Shown here piece after piece: positions 24,946-35,346 of a DNA stretch of 64,000 bases. The notes under the pieces were generated by a model, which worked only from the letters and a program-made list of their open reading frames with translations, was not told the origin of the DNA and ran no database searches. Numbering within the stretch: the stretch's first letter is position 1; each line of letters begins with the position of its first letter. The position numbers and the translations under genes are program-made. This DNA is from Cavia porcellus (lineage: Eukaryota > Chordata > Mammalia > Rodentia > Caviidae): positions 19,004,532-19,068,531 of the forward strand of contig NW_026947503.1 of assembly GCF_034190915.1 (NCBI RefSeq), read 5' to 3'.

Positions 24946-25100
24946 GGACCTTGGCTCATACCATCATGCACACCCTATGTGACTCACAGCAGCCCTGGGG
25001 AACACATGCTGCCCTTGGACCTTGTCCACACAGCCGTGCTTCCTGTGTGATTCCAGCTGCCAGTGAGGAACACCATGCTGCCCTAGAGTCTTGGCTCGTG
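24946..25100 (+). repeat. ~70-bp tandem units at the start of L1 copy C 5'UTR
   Basis: GGACCTT at 24946 recurs at 25017 and, mutated to GAGTCTT, at 25086, giving spacings of 71 and 69 bp. Each unit continues with a 'tgctgccct' phrase. This is two full units plus a partial one. It is unrelated to the 334-bp monomers of copy B. Confidence 0.6.
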
Positions 25101-25810
25101 CCCAGCAAACACCTGGACCCAGGATATCTATTGGCCCCTCAGAGACACTCTCTACCTCCTGGACTTAGTACTGCTGTTGATCTTCAGCTCCAACCTTTCT
25201 CCTGGAACCTTGGAATACAGTGGATTAACTGTGCTGGCCTGAAAGGAAATTCAGTAACTGCCCAACCCAAACAGATCTCAGCAGGCTCCAGTCAGTGTGC
25301 TAGGTATGTTTCTAAAATAGAGATGTACAGTGAGTAAAGAGGGCCAGTAGTAAAGCTCCTACCAACTAACTATAAGACCTGAGTGAGTCTGGCAAGAGTG
25401 TGGGTGATCCCTTCCTGCATGAAAACATCAGGAGAGGGTGCCAATAAGGACTCCCCCAACTTGGAGAAAATCAAAAGAGCTAATGAGACACACAGACACA
25501 CAGTAGGGACACAATAGGGCCTCAGCTGACACAGACACTATAGACAGGGAGATTTGCTGACCTGTAATAACCTTAAGAAAAAGTAATAGCAAGAAATGAA
25601 AGTTGACCTACATCAATACTACTAGGCTTGTCAGCCCAGAAAAATATATAGGACTCAGTCAACAGACCCTGCAGGGAAAGTTAGGTTACTGGCCCACCTA
25701 TTCATTGAGGCAATTGGACAAATATCAACATCACATTAGATGCCAAGAAACACTATCAACAGTAGATCTTAGTGGGATTGAAGGACCAAATATTAACTCA
25801 AAAGAGGAAA

Positions 25811-25933
25811 ATGGCAAAAATGACAAAAACAAAGTAAAATCTCAAACATCTAGTCCACCAGGAGCAAGTACAAGAGACATTGAAATAGGGGACCTCAAGA
25901 ATAACACATTAGAAATCTCTAAAAAGATAGTGA

Positions 25934-25974
<41 letters not shown>

Positions 25975-26803
25975 ACCTCCATGAGGCTATAGAGGAAATC
26001 AAATTAGAAGTACTCGCCCATGTAAAGATAGAAATAACAACCTTAGTAAAGGAGTTGCTGAGTGCTGTGAAAGAAAAAATATATAAAAATGTACAGGAGC
26101 ATGGGAAACTCCCTTGAGTGAACAATATAGAAAATAATAAGCATAATTCATGAAACAAACTCAAAGAGACATCCAAGGAAGAAAATATTCTACTCAAAGC
26201 TGGCAGAACTATTTAAATGAAGCTGATGTTAGGATTTCAGACCTTGAGACAAGAATGCAATTAGCAATAATGAAAGGATAGAACTTTTAAAAATAACAAA
26301 GCAGCATGAAATGACAATCCAGCAGCTTCAAGATGATGTGAAGAGCAACAATATGAGATTAATAGGCATCAGTGAAGATGCAGGAGTCAATGCAAATGAC
26401 ATAACTATTAAATATCCACAGACATATTCACACACATTCATAAACATAAAATATTTACAGAAATAATACCGGAAAATTTCCCAAACATTGCGAAAAATTC
26501 TGATATGCAGATAAATGAGTCATATAGAACACCGAACAGTCACAACCAACAGAAATCTATACCCAGTATTATAATAATTAAGAAACATAGCATAAAAACA
26601 GAATACTGAAAACTGTTAAAGAAAAGATACAGATCACCTATCAAGGAAAGCACATTGAAATCACAGCAGACTATTCAGCACAGACCCTTAAGTCAAGATG
26701 AGTTTAGAGTGAGATATTTCAAGTCTTGAAAAAAAGCAACTTTCAACCCAGACTTTCATTCAGATTTAATGGAGAAGCAAGATATTTCCATGACAAAAAC
26801 AAC
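25811..26803 (+). pseudogene. ORF1: L1 copy C ORF1, disrupted
   Basis: Possible start ATG at 25811 (MAKMTKTK) with an early stop. The 37-A run at 25937-25973 breaks the N-terminal half. Coiled-coil coding sequence follows (26000-26320). The RRM and C-terminal region runs 26335-26803 with readable islands (NMRLIGISEDAG, INESYRTPNSHNQQ, YQGKHIEITADYSAQTLKSR). A microsatellite-like stretch at 26400-26450 inserts extra sequence relative to copy B. Confidence 0.82.
25937..25973. repeat. Poly(A) run inside L1 ORF1
   Basis: 37 consecutive A's within the N-terminal part of ORF1 of copy C, replacing a lysine-rich coding stretch. Confidence 0.95.
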
Positions 26804-27143
26804 TGAAGAAATTCACATCCACGAAACCAATCCTAGAAAGAGTATTGAAAGCCATACTAGATACAGATAAATGTGACCACAATCTCCAGAACAACAACAA
26901 AGAAACCACCAGGTAGGACAATCAATTAAACAAGGGTGAAAAGCATAAAACAAACAACATGAACATAACATGGTGAAGTAGAGCCAGTGCATATCAGTGA
27001 TAGCCATACATCTAAATGGCTTCAATTCACCTATCAAAAGAAATAGGCTAACAGAATGGATTAAGAAACAGGACTCCACAATGTGCTGTATACAAGAAAC
27101 ACATCTGACCCAAAAGGAAATCAAAGAATAAAAGTCAGAGAAA

Positions 27144-27228
27144 GGATGTCTCTTTGAGTTTGTTTCATGAATTCTACTTATTTTCTCTATTGTTCACTCA
27201 AAGTTTCAATCAGTTTCCCATGCTCCTT
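27144..27228 (-). repeat. Inverted copy of ORF1 sequence inside ORF2
   Basis: The reverse complement of this segment matches 26096-26175 in ORF1 of the same element. TCTCTTTGAGTTTGTTTCAT at 27149-27168 pairs exactly with ATGAAACAAACTCAAAGAGA upstream, followed by further matches (attgttcactcaa, tttcccatgctcc). Short differences show it has diverged from the local ORF1. It replaces the coding sequence for the GWKTILHAAG part of the endonuclease. The junctions fall on short shared words: GGATG on the left and CATGC on the right. Confidence 0.88.
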
Positions 27229-27362
27229 GCAACGGAAACCCAGAAAAAAAGCAGAGGTAACTATTCTATTTGCAGACAATGTGAACTTCAGACCTAAAAT
27301 GATTAAAAGATATAAAGCCATTGCATACTCATTAGTGGAAAAGTTCAAGAGGAAGAACTAAC

Positions 27363-27365
<3 letters not shown>

Positions 27366-27400
<35 letters not shown>
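27366..27400. repeat. (AT)n expansion inside L1 ORF2
   Basis: About 17 AT units at the position where copies B and D read AATATATATGCACC or AATATTTATGCACC, so it grew from a short AT motif in the L1 itself. Confidence 0.93.
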
Positions 27401-27404
<4 letters not shown>

Positions 27405-28606
27405 CAAATACAGAGCACCCAGCAATGTAAAACAGATACTATATAAGACAATACACAAGAACACAATTATAACAGGGGACCTTAACAGCCCAATGACACA
27501 AAGAGATAAAATCAGCAAAGTAATAATAGAACTAAATCGTACCTGTGATCAATTTGACTTAGTAGATGTTTAAAGAATATTCCACCCAACCACATCAGAA
27601 TACACATCCTTCTTATCTGAGCCTGGAATATTCTCTAAAATAGACTATATATTATCCTATAAAACATTCTTAAGTAAGTGACAAGGTATTGAAATTATCC
27701 CATAGATAATATCTGACCACAGTGCACTGAAACTGGAAGTTAATGCAAAAGAAATGGCAAAACCTGCATAAATCCATAAATAAATGGAAATTAAATAACA
27801 ACCTTTTGAGCAATCAGGGGGCTACATATGAAATTAACAAACAAATAAAGCAATACCTACAATTTAATGAAAAATGTGGAAACAACATACTGTAATCTGT
27901 GAGATGCAAAGAAAGTGGTCTTAAGAGGGAAATATATAGCAATAAATTGTCATATTAAGAAAACAGAACAAGCACAAATAAATGCCCTAATGCTTCATCT
28001 CAAGCTTTTAAGAAAACAAGAGAAAAATAAACCCAAAGCTCATAGAAGAGAGGAAATTGCAAAGATTAGAGGAGAAATCAATGCAATTGAAACTAAAAAA
28101 AAAAAAATACAAAGAATTAATGAATCTAAAATCTGATTTTTTGAGAGAATAAACAAAATTGACAAAACTCTAGCTAACCTTGTAAGGAAAAAGAAAAAAA
28201 ATCACACAATAAGGACTGAAGAGGAAGAAATTACTACAGATCCCATAGAAATTCAAAATACCATGTATACCAACTCTAAAAATTGCTACTCACATAGAGT
28301 GAAAAACATTGAGGAAATGGACAGATTTCTAGAAACATATCAATTCCCAAAGCCCAACCAAGAAGATATAGCAATTTTGAATAACTCACTATCAGCTATT
28401 GAGATTGAAAATGTAATTAAAAACTTACCAACAAAGAAAAACCCAGGTCCTGATGGATTTATGGCTGAATTCTACAAGAAATTTAGAGAATATTTGATTC
28501 CAATACTCTTTAAACTCTTCAATGAAATTGGAAAGAAAGCTATCCTCCATAAATCATTCCTGCAGCCAAGTATTACTCTCATACCAAAATCAGTGAATGA
28601 CCCAAC

Positions 28607-28950
28607 TGTCTTAGTTACTTTTTTCTCATTGCTGAGACATAATACCTGATGCCCAAAGTTGGGAAATGAAAGGTTTATTTCTTACAGCTTTTGTAGATTC
28701 AGTCCATACTCAGTTGGTTCCAAGGTAGGGTGGCATGGCAGGGCCACAGTTCACGGCAGCTGTAAACAGCAAGTGGAAACAGGCAAGACAGAGAGAAAAG
28801 TGCCTTCTTCCTGTCATTACATTGTATGCTGGCTCCACCCATAGGCCAGTGTAGCACTCACTAACCCAATCCAAGCACTAGACATGAACCAATCACAGAT
28901 GCACAATGCAAGCATATGAGACCTGGGCACCACCGACATAAACCATGACA
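28607..28950 (-). mobile_element. ERVL-MaLR-type solo LTR in L1 C ORF2
   Basis: 344 bp. On the minus strand it starts TGTCATGGTTTATG and ends AAAGTAACTAAGACA, typical MaLR LTR termini. Plus CCAAC at 28602-28606 is repeated at 28951-28955, a perfect 5-bp TSD. L1 RT sequence lines up on both sides (gacccaact | ..agagccacaggccaatct). Inserted after L1 copy C, giving a relative age. Confidence 0.92.
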
Positions 28951-31427
28951 CCAACCAAAAGGGAGAGCCACAGGCCAATCTCACTAATGAACATTGAGCT
29001 GAGATTCTCAATAGAATACTGGCAAATAGGGTGCAGTAAATCATCAAGAAGATTATACATCATGAAAAAGTGGGATTCATTCCAAGAATGCAGGGATGGT
29101 TTAACATATGCAAATCAATAAATGTAATATACCACATTAACAGAACCAAAAACAAAAGCCACATGGTCATCTCAATAGATGCAGAAAAAGCTTTCAATTA
29201 AGTCCAACACCTGTTCATGATAAAAACCCTTCAGAAACTTGGAATACACAGTATCTACCTCAGTCTTATAAAGGCCATCTATGGCAAACCAACAGCCAAC
29301 GTTATACTAAAAACTGAAAGCTTTCACATTAAAATCAGGAACAAGACAAGGATGTTCGCTATCACCACTCCTAATCAATATAGTTCTGGAATCACTAGTC
29401 AGGGCAATTAGACGAGAAAGAAATAAAAGGAATATAGGATAGGAAAGGAACAGGTCAAATTATCGCTATTTGCAGATGACATGGCACTCTATACAGAAGA
29501 CCCCAAAAACTTCATTAAAAGATAACTAGAGGCAATAAGCAAATGCTTCAGTGTAGCTCATTACAAAGTCAGTGCTCAAAAATCAATAGCATTCCTGTAC
29601 ACAAAGAAAAACTTCACCAAGAGGGAATTATAAAAATATTGCCCTTCACAATAGCATCTAAAACAGTGAAATACCTAGGAATCAACCCAATTGAGAATGT
29701 AAAAGACCTATGTGCTGAAAATTATGCTACACTAAAAAAGGAGATTTAAGAGGATATTTAAAAATGGAAGGCTATTCCTTGCTCTTGGTTAGAAAGAACC
29801 AACATTGTGAAAATGGCTATACTCCCAAAACTGTTATACAGATTTAATGCAATCCCAATCAAAATACCATTAAAATACCTCACAGATTAGAAAAAAAACA
29901 CTTAAAATTCATTTGGAAACATAAGAAACCTAGAAGAGCAAAGGCAATTCTGGGCAAGACAAAGCAAGACAAAGAGGTATTTTAATTCCTGACTTGAAAC
30001 TATACTACAAAGCCACAGTGATAAAATCAGCATGGGCAAAGAAATGGACTTGAGGGTCAATGGAACAGATTAGAAGATTCACATACAACTACAAAGACAC
30101 TCAGCCACCTGATATTTGACAAAGGGGCTAAACATGTTGACTGGAAGAAGGAGAGCCTCTTTAATAAATGTTTTGAAAAAATTGGCTCTCCACATGCCGA
30201 AGACTGAAACTAGATCCATCCCTATCACCATGCACAAAACTAAAGTCTAAATGTATCAAATATAAAAATACCTAAATATTAAAACAGAGACACTATATCT
30301 ACTGGAAGACAAGGTAGGCAGAAGTCTTGGAGACGTAGGTGTAGGCAGGGAATGCATGAACTAAATGCAAACTGCACAGGAAACACTTCAAAAAATCAAC
30401 AACTGGGATCTCATATCACTGGAAAGTTTATGCACTTAAAGAAATCACCAACAGAGTGAAAAGTACCCTACAGAATGGGAAACAATTTTAGCCAACAACC
30501 CTTCAGACAAAGAACTTATGTCCACAACATATAAAGAATTGAAAAACTTCAAGCCCCTCAAACTCATCAACCTTCTCCAAAAATGGGCGTCTGAGATGAA
30601 CACACAGGTCTCAGATGAAGATACACAAATGGCAAATAAACATATGAAGAAATGTTCACCATCCCTGGTCATTTGAGAAATGCAAATTAAAACAGCACTG
30701 AGATTTCATCTCACTCCAGGAAGAATACCGCATCAAGAAATCAACTGATAACAAATGTTGGCAAGGCTGCAGGGGAAAAGGAACACTTCTCCACTGTTGT
30801 TGGGAGTATAGTTTGGTGCAACCCCTCTGGAAATCAGTATGCAGATTTCTCAGAAGACTAGGAATAGAAGTTCCATTCAACCCAGCTGTTCCCCTCCTGG
30901 TATTTTTTCCCATAAAAACTAAAAAGATCATATCACAGTGATATATGTGCACCCATTTTCATGGCAGCACAATTTGTCATAGCTAAATCTTGGAAAAAAC
31001 CAAGATGCCCATCAACTATAGAATGGATGAAAAAGATGTATTTTTATACAATGGAATATTATTCAGCTATAAAAAGGGATGATCTTCATAAGTAAATGGA
31101 AACAACTTGTAGTTGCTATTGTATAAAAGAGAGGAAAAGCATGTGTTCTAAAAGATATAACTCATGTATGTTTAAGTGTGTAGCATCGATGACCATATTA
31201 TTAGGTTTTTGTTGGGTCACTGAGCCGAACTGTTTGCAGTCTTATTATTTGAATGTCCATTTTGTATACTTTAGTTTTGTAACTTGAAAAACTATTTCTA
31301 AGAGGACAATATATTATTTATCAACTGGTGATTTCTTACTGTTTATTTTTTAAATTATGCATTATTTCTACCATTTTTCTGCGTTTTTTTCCGCTTTAAA
31401 TACAATTTTAAGAATAAAGAAAAAAAA

Positions 31428-31442
31428 AAGAATGGTTAGTTC
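31428..31442. repeat. Target-site duplication, right copy (L1 C)
   Basis: Partner of 24919-24933, directly after the A-tail of L1 copy C. Confidence 0.75.
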
Positions 31443-32939
31443 TTTTAATGGGGGAAGGAAGTGTTGGAAATTAAACCTAGGGCTTTTCCTGGTCAAATTT
31501 TTTTACCTCTGAATCTTTCAAATGAAACACAGTTTTTAAGTATCTGATAAAGCCTATAAAATATTTTCCACAAAGTTGCTTTCTTCGTGGTCATTCAACA
31601 TTTATCATGCTTTTAAATTTAAGAATTTGAAGGTTAGCATAATGATGTTTATGTAGTAATTTTTCTTCACAAGAGCTGACAAATTATGGGCTAAGGAAGG
31701 TTTAACTTATTTTAGATACATTTTTCATTAATTACTGTACAATTTCATTTTTGCCACTACTAATCTAGAAAGAGGTTCAAAAGACGCTTTTGGGTGAGTT
31801 ACTAATTCACATTTGCAAATTTACTCTGACCTTTTCGAATTGTAAATTGTGTAGATTCAAACTTCATTGCCTTGCAATCCCTACAACTTATATTAAAGAT
31901 GAAATTGAAACCATTTTGTTAAAGACGTAATATAACAGACAATGCATGTTCAAAGACAACAGAAAAAGACCTCTGTTTGATCTTTCATGCTATGCTTGAG
32001 TATGGTAGAATTAGAGTCTCTAAGTGTCACGTCAGAAAGACAAAGAAAGGTAAATCATGGTTATGTGATCCTCACTGACTAATGCACTCACACAGCTCAG
32101 TAAACTCCCAGTACCTAAATCTGTATTTCAGACCGTTTTATAAGAAGACCTTATGTGTGCTTCATTAAGTCATCTGCTCTGCTTCACACTGCATTATCAT
32201 AAATTTGGAGGTAACCAGGAGTGACAGAATGAGTGCACAAATATGGCAATTGTTTGGTGATTCCATTTAAAATGAGAAACTCTTGAAAATAAAGTGGAAC
32301 ACTTAAACCCTTAGGCAAGGAGTGGAATTAGACTCAATGTCCTTCCTGAACAAGTAATGTAGATGAGACTAAAATGTGATCCATGTGTACTTGAGACTTA
32401 CTGACCTTCTCGAGAAGGGAAATAAAGGCAAAGTTTGAAGGTTATTTTCATGTTTAAATCTTGTAATAATATGAAGTAGCTGGTATTTTTACTCATCATA
32501 TGGGAAGCACTTATCAAAGAGCAACCAGGAAGAAGATACAGATGATGATGAAAGGAAGACCAGGTGAACTAATGGATAACAATCTAAACTGGCTGTTTCT
32601 TTGACCTGGGTTGTTGTTCTCAGACACATAGGTGAGTAATCTCAATTGCTGTCTAGCTTTTCTCAGATATCCAGGCAAATAATCTCCCAAGCTATCTTTT
32701 TCCTCCCCAAAGTGGCATTTTTCTATAAGGCTTTTTATGATATATTCATTTGAATGTAAACCACATCACTCACCCCCTTATATTTTTAACCTGTAGAGAA
32801 CATTTTCCCATTCTCATTATGCTCCAGGAAAGTTTACATTTGTAATCCTATTGAGCATTTATTGGAATTCTAGTGAATTAATCCCAGTCTCTCAGTGCCA
32901 CCCACTGCAAGAAGAAAGACACTAAAACATGTATACAGT
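31443..32939. other. Unannotated DNA
   Basis: No repeat or gene recognised over about 1.5 kb between L1 copy C and LTR copy 3. Confidence 0.45.
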
Positions 32940-33784
32940 TGTGGGGGGCTAAAGGGTCCTAAGTCCAGCCAAGATGGTGTTTCAGTGGAACAAAGGCTTT
33001 GCTGAGATCTCAACCCAGATTTAATTCTCCATGAAAGGGTAGCTTAGGAAAGAGTGGCAATGTACATGGTGGGAAATATGTGACTGCCATCACTACCATG
33101 AGCTGGGCTAGCTAGGAGGTCTGAGATCATCTCTGCCGTAAGCATAATATAGAGGAACAAAAATCCCAACCTACTAGATGTCTGATATGAGTTCAGGTTC
33201 TTTAAAACTGAAGAATGAATTTTAGGAACAATGGAAGTTAAGAACAGGATATATTTATTGAGAGAAAGAAAACTTCTGTCTGAGAGACACAGAAAAGGTC
33301 CTGAGTAGGTGGTCAAAGACTGTCTTTTCTAGGAACTTTAAAGACTAAAACCATAGGGTAAGACAGGTCCAAAATTGGAAAACTGGAAACTCTCAAAGCA
33401 GATGGGCATGAGGTAGGACAAAACCATGGTCAACCAATAAGATTAATTGTTAAGGTGAAATTGACCAAATCAGGGACAAACGGGGAAGGAGTCACATAGT
33501 ATGCAGGCATTCTTACGGAGCAGTGATTCTTCCTTTAGGGGGTTGCAATGGTGATTCCTGACTTCATCAAGGTGATTCATACCTGTTTAGAACAGCAATC
33601 CCTGATGTTTATAGTTAAGGTGTTATTGCATTCATTTTGCTTTCTGTCTTGAGGTCTGGCTCACAGAAGGGGGTGTGTCTTCTCCAAGATCAAAAGACAT
33701 CTGGTCAGCTGTGCCAGCTCCCTTGAGGGTCCATCCCTGTCTGATTGCCTATAATACTTCTAACTAACTCATCTGCCTGTAATA
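32940..33784 (-). mobile_element. LTR family X copy 3 (near-complete, ~845 bp)
   Basis: The longest copy. Minus-strand ends are TATTACAGGCAG (mutated from TGTTACAG as in copy 2) and ...GCCCCCCACA, so the element reads TG...CA. It shares with copies 1 and 2 the CTACTAGATGTCT block, the AATAAATATATC signal (near 33250), the 'ggtcaaccaataagatta' block and the 'ggtctggctcacag' block. The TATA region is mutated (TTTAAAG). No clear TSD. About 240 bp at 32940-33140 are not recognisable in copies 1 and 2. Confidence 0.72.
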
Positions 33785-34204
33785 AGCAGAGGGCAAGAAA
33801 TGCAGAGAGAGCAATCTGCATAACACTACTGAGGTAGTTTCTAATAATCTGGGGTCAGTGCTTCAGCTCTGATGTACAATCCTTTTTACCCTTGGGAAGT
33901 CACAGCCACTTTCTCAAGGCTCGGTCCCAACCAGCCACTCATGGAGCTCAACTCTCCATCTCAACCACACATATGGGGAGAATAACACTGACCTGAAGCT
34001 TTGTTTCATTATGCATCAGCTCCTCAACTAGTCCATCTACATTGCTTAAAGCTAATTGCATGGAAAGAGAAATTGCCTACCCAACGTTGTACATATCCAT
34101 ACACAGAAATAGGACCAAGTTTATCCAAAATGGAGATATTACTCTTCTTTTCAAGAAGAGTAAGGGGGGCTGTTCAGGTGGTTTTCCACACTTACCTGTG
34201 TCCC

Positions 34205-34228
34205 TCTGTCTGTCTGTCTGTCTGTCTC
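34205..34228. repeat. (CTGT)n microsatellite
   Basis: Five to six perfect tetranucleotide units. Confidence 0.9.
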
Positions 34229-34645
34229 CTTTTTCTCTTACACTTATCAATACTCATTGTACTAACTTCTGTAGCTGGATTTATATATCTTCCCTAAGCA
34301 TTAGGATGCAAACTTCATCTGAAAAGGGGTTTTTCTGTTACTGGTGAGTGTACATTCCCTGTCCAGTTGAAACTATCCTTAAATAAGGGTATTGAAGTCT
34401 CCAATTACAATATTTGACTATTTATTCTCTCACCTGCTATGGTGCACTAACTTGTCATGAAGCACTGTTTTTAGGAGTACACATACTAGAGATGGTGATG
34501 TCTTCTAGCAGAATCAGCATCATTATTGTGTGTGCTCTTATTTAGCTCCGAAAAGTTTCCCTATTTTAAGCCAGTTTTCTCTGGAATTAAAATAACTAAT
34601 TGATTAATATAACTAATTGAGCATTCTTTGGATTATAATAAGTAT

Positions 34646-35041
34646 ATATTATGACCTGAGAGTTACCACCCCCAAAAATTCACAGGTTGAATCCCTACTT
34701 TTCAGTTCTCAGTGTGATAATATTTGGAGATAGGAACTTTGGGAACTGATCAGATTTAAACCTTGTTGTGGTTGTAGAAATTCCATAATGATATTAGCAC
34801 CTTTATAAAAAGAAGAAAGGAGAGATCTTTCTGTCCACTAGAATGTACCAAGCAAAGGCCATACAAACTCACCAAAAAAAGGTGGTAGTCTTCATGCCAG
34901 GAAGAGAACATTTGCTAAGAAGGAGATATTCACAGCATCTTGATCTTGAACCTTCCAGGCTCCATGATTATGAGAAAATAAGTGTTCTTTAAATTCCCCA
35001 ATATATATGTTCATTATAGCGACCTAACAGACTACAATAAC
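34646..35041 (+). mobile_element. MLT1-like (ERVL-MaLR) LTR
   Basis: Matches the MLT1 layout: TATTATGACCTGAGAG head, 'ccaaaaattcacaggttgaa', 'atatttggagataggaactt', 'cctttataaaaagaagaaa', 'catcttgatcttgaaccttc', 'tgagaaaataagtgttcttt', and an ending 'gacctaacagactacaat'. It sits inside the ancient antisense L1, so it is younger than that insertion. Confidence 0.82.
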
Positions 35042-35206
35042 ACGTTATATAATTATCCATCCTTTAATATAGTTGATCCTTTATAAATTTGTTTTCTTAC
35101 AGACAACACACAACTTATTTTTAATCCACTTTGACAATTTGTTTTAATTAGTATAGCTAAGCCCTTTACAATGGGGAGTGATTATTGATGAGAGTGTATT
35201 AATATA

Positions 35207-35291
35207 GGGGCTGAGGATTTAGCTCAGTGGCATAAGAACCTGCCTTGCAAGCAGGCAGTCGTGAGTTCGATCTCCGGTACAGAGAGAGAGA

Positions 35292-35342
<51 letters not shown>
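35207..35342 (+). mobile_element. ID-family SINE with (GA)n tail
   Basis: The tRNA-Ala-like body (35207-35280) has A box TAGCTCAGTGG and B box GTTCGATCTCC, both Pol III promoter elements. The tail is about 60 bp of (GA)n rather than the usual A-run. ATTAATAT at 35198-35205 resembles ACTAATAT at 35346-35353, a likely short TSD. Inserted in the ancient L1. Confidence 0.9.

Positions 35343-35346
<4 letters not shown>

Larger units (their letters stand above)
26970..31085 (+). pseudogene. ORF2: L1 copy C ORF2, disrupted
   Basis: Endonuclease start is readable near 26995 (VIAIHLNGFNSPIKR; Asn14 is His here) and QETHL is retained near 27095. After about 27144 the frame is replaced by an inverted ORF1 fragment, then resumes (TILFADNVNF, ~27265). 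An RT thumb/finger block KKNPGPDGF lies near 28435. The RT is split by an LTR (28607-28950) and resumes with NEH.AEILNRILANR and [10 protein letters not shown]. The catalytic box LFADDMALY is intact at 29466-29489. The C-terminal Cys/His region is at ~30750-30800. Many stops. Confidence 0.88.
24934..31427 (+). mobile_element. L1: L1 copy C, full-length but old (6.49 kb incl. LTR)
   Basis: Complete L1 architecture: 5'UTR (24934-25810), ORF1 (25811-26803), ORF2 (about 26970-31085), short 3'UTR and A-tail at ~31420. It is bounded by a degenerate TSD. Divergence is clearly greater than for copies B and D. Later changes include a MaLR LTR in ORF2 (28607-28950), an (AT)n expansion (27366-27400), a 37-A run in ORF1 and an inverted ORF1 segment in ORF2 (27144-27228). 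The 3'UTR is about 0.9 kb shorter than in copy B, with the junction near 31100. Confidence 0.9.

Noticed and set aside
7460..33784. Segmental duplication of an L1+LTR module
   Set aside because: The spacer between L1 and LTR differs in each case, the L1s have different 5'UTRs and ages, and copies B and C have their own TSDs.
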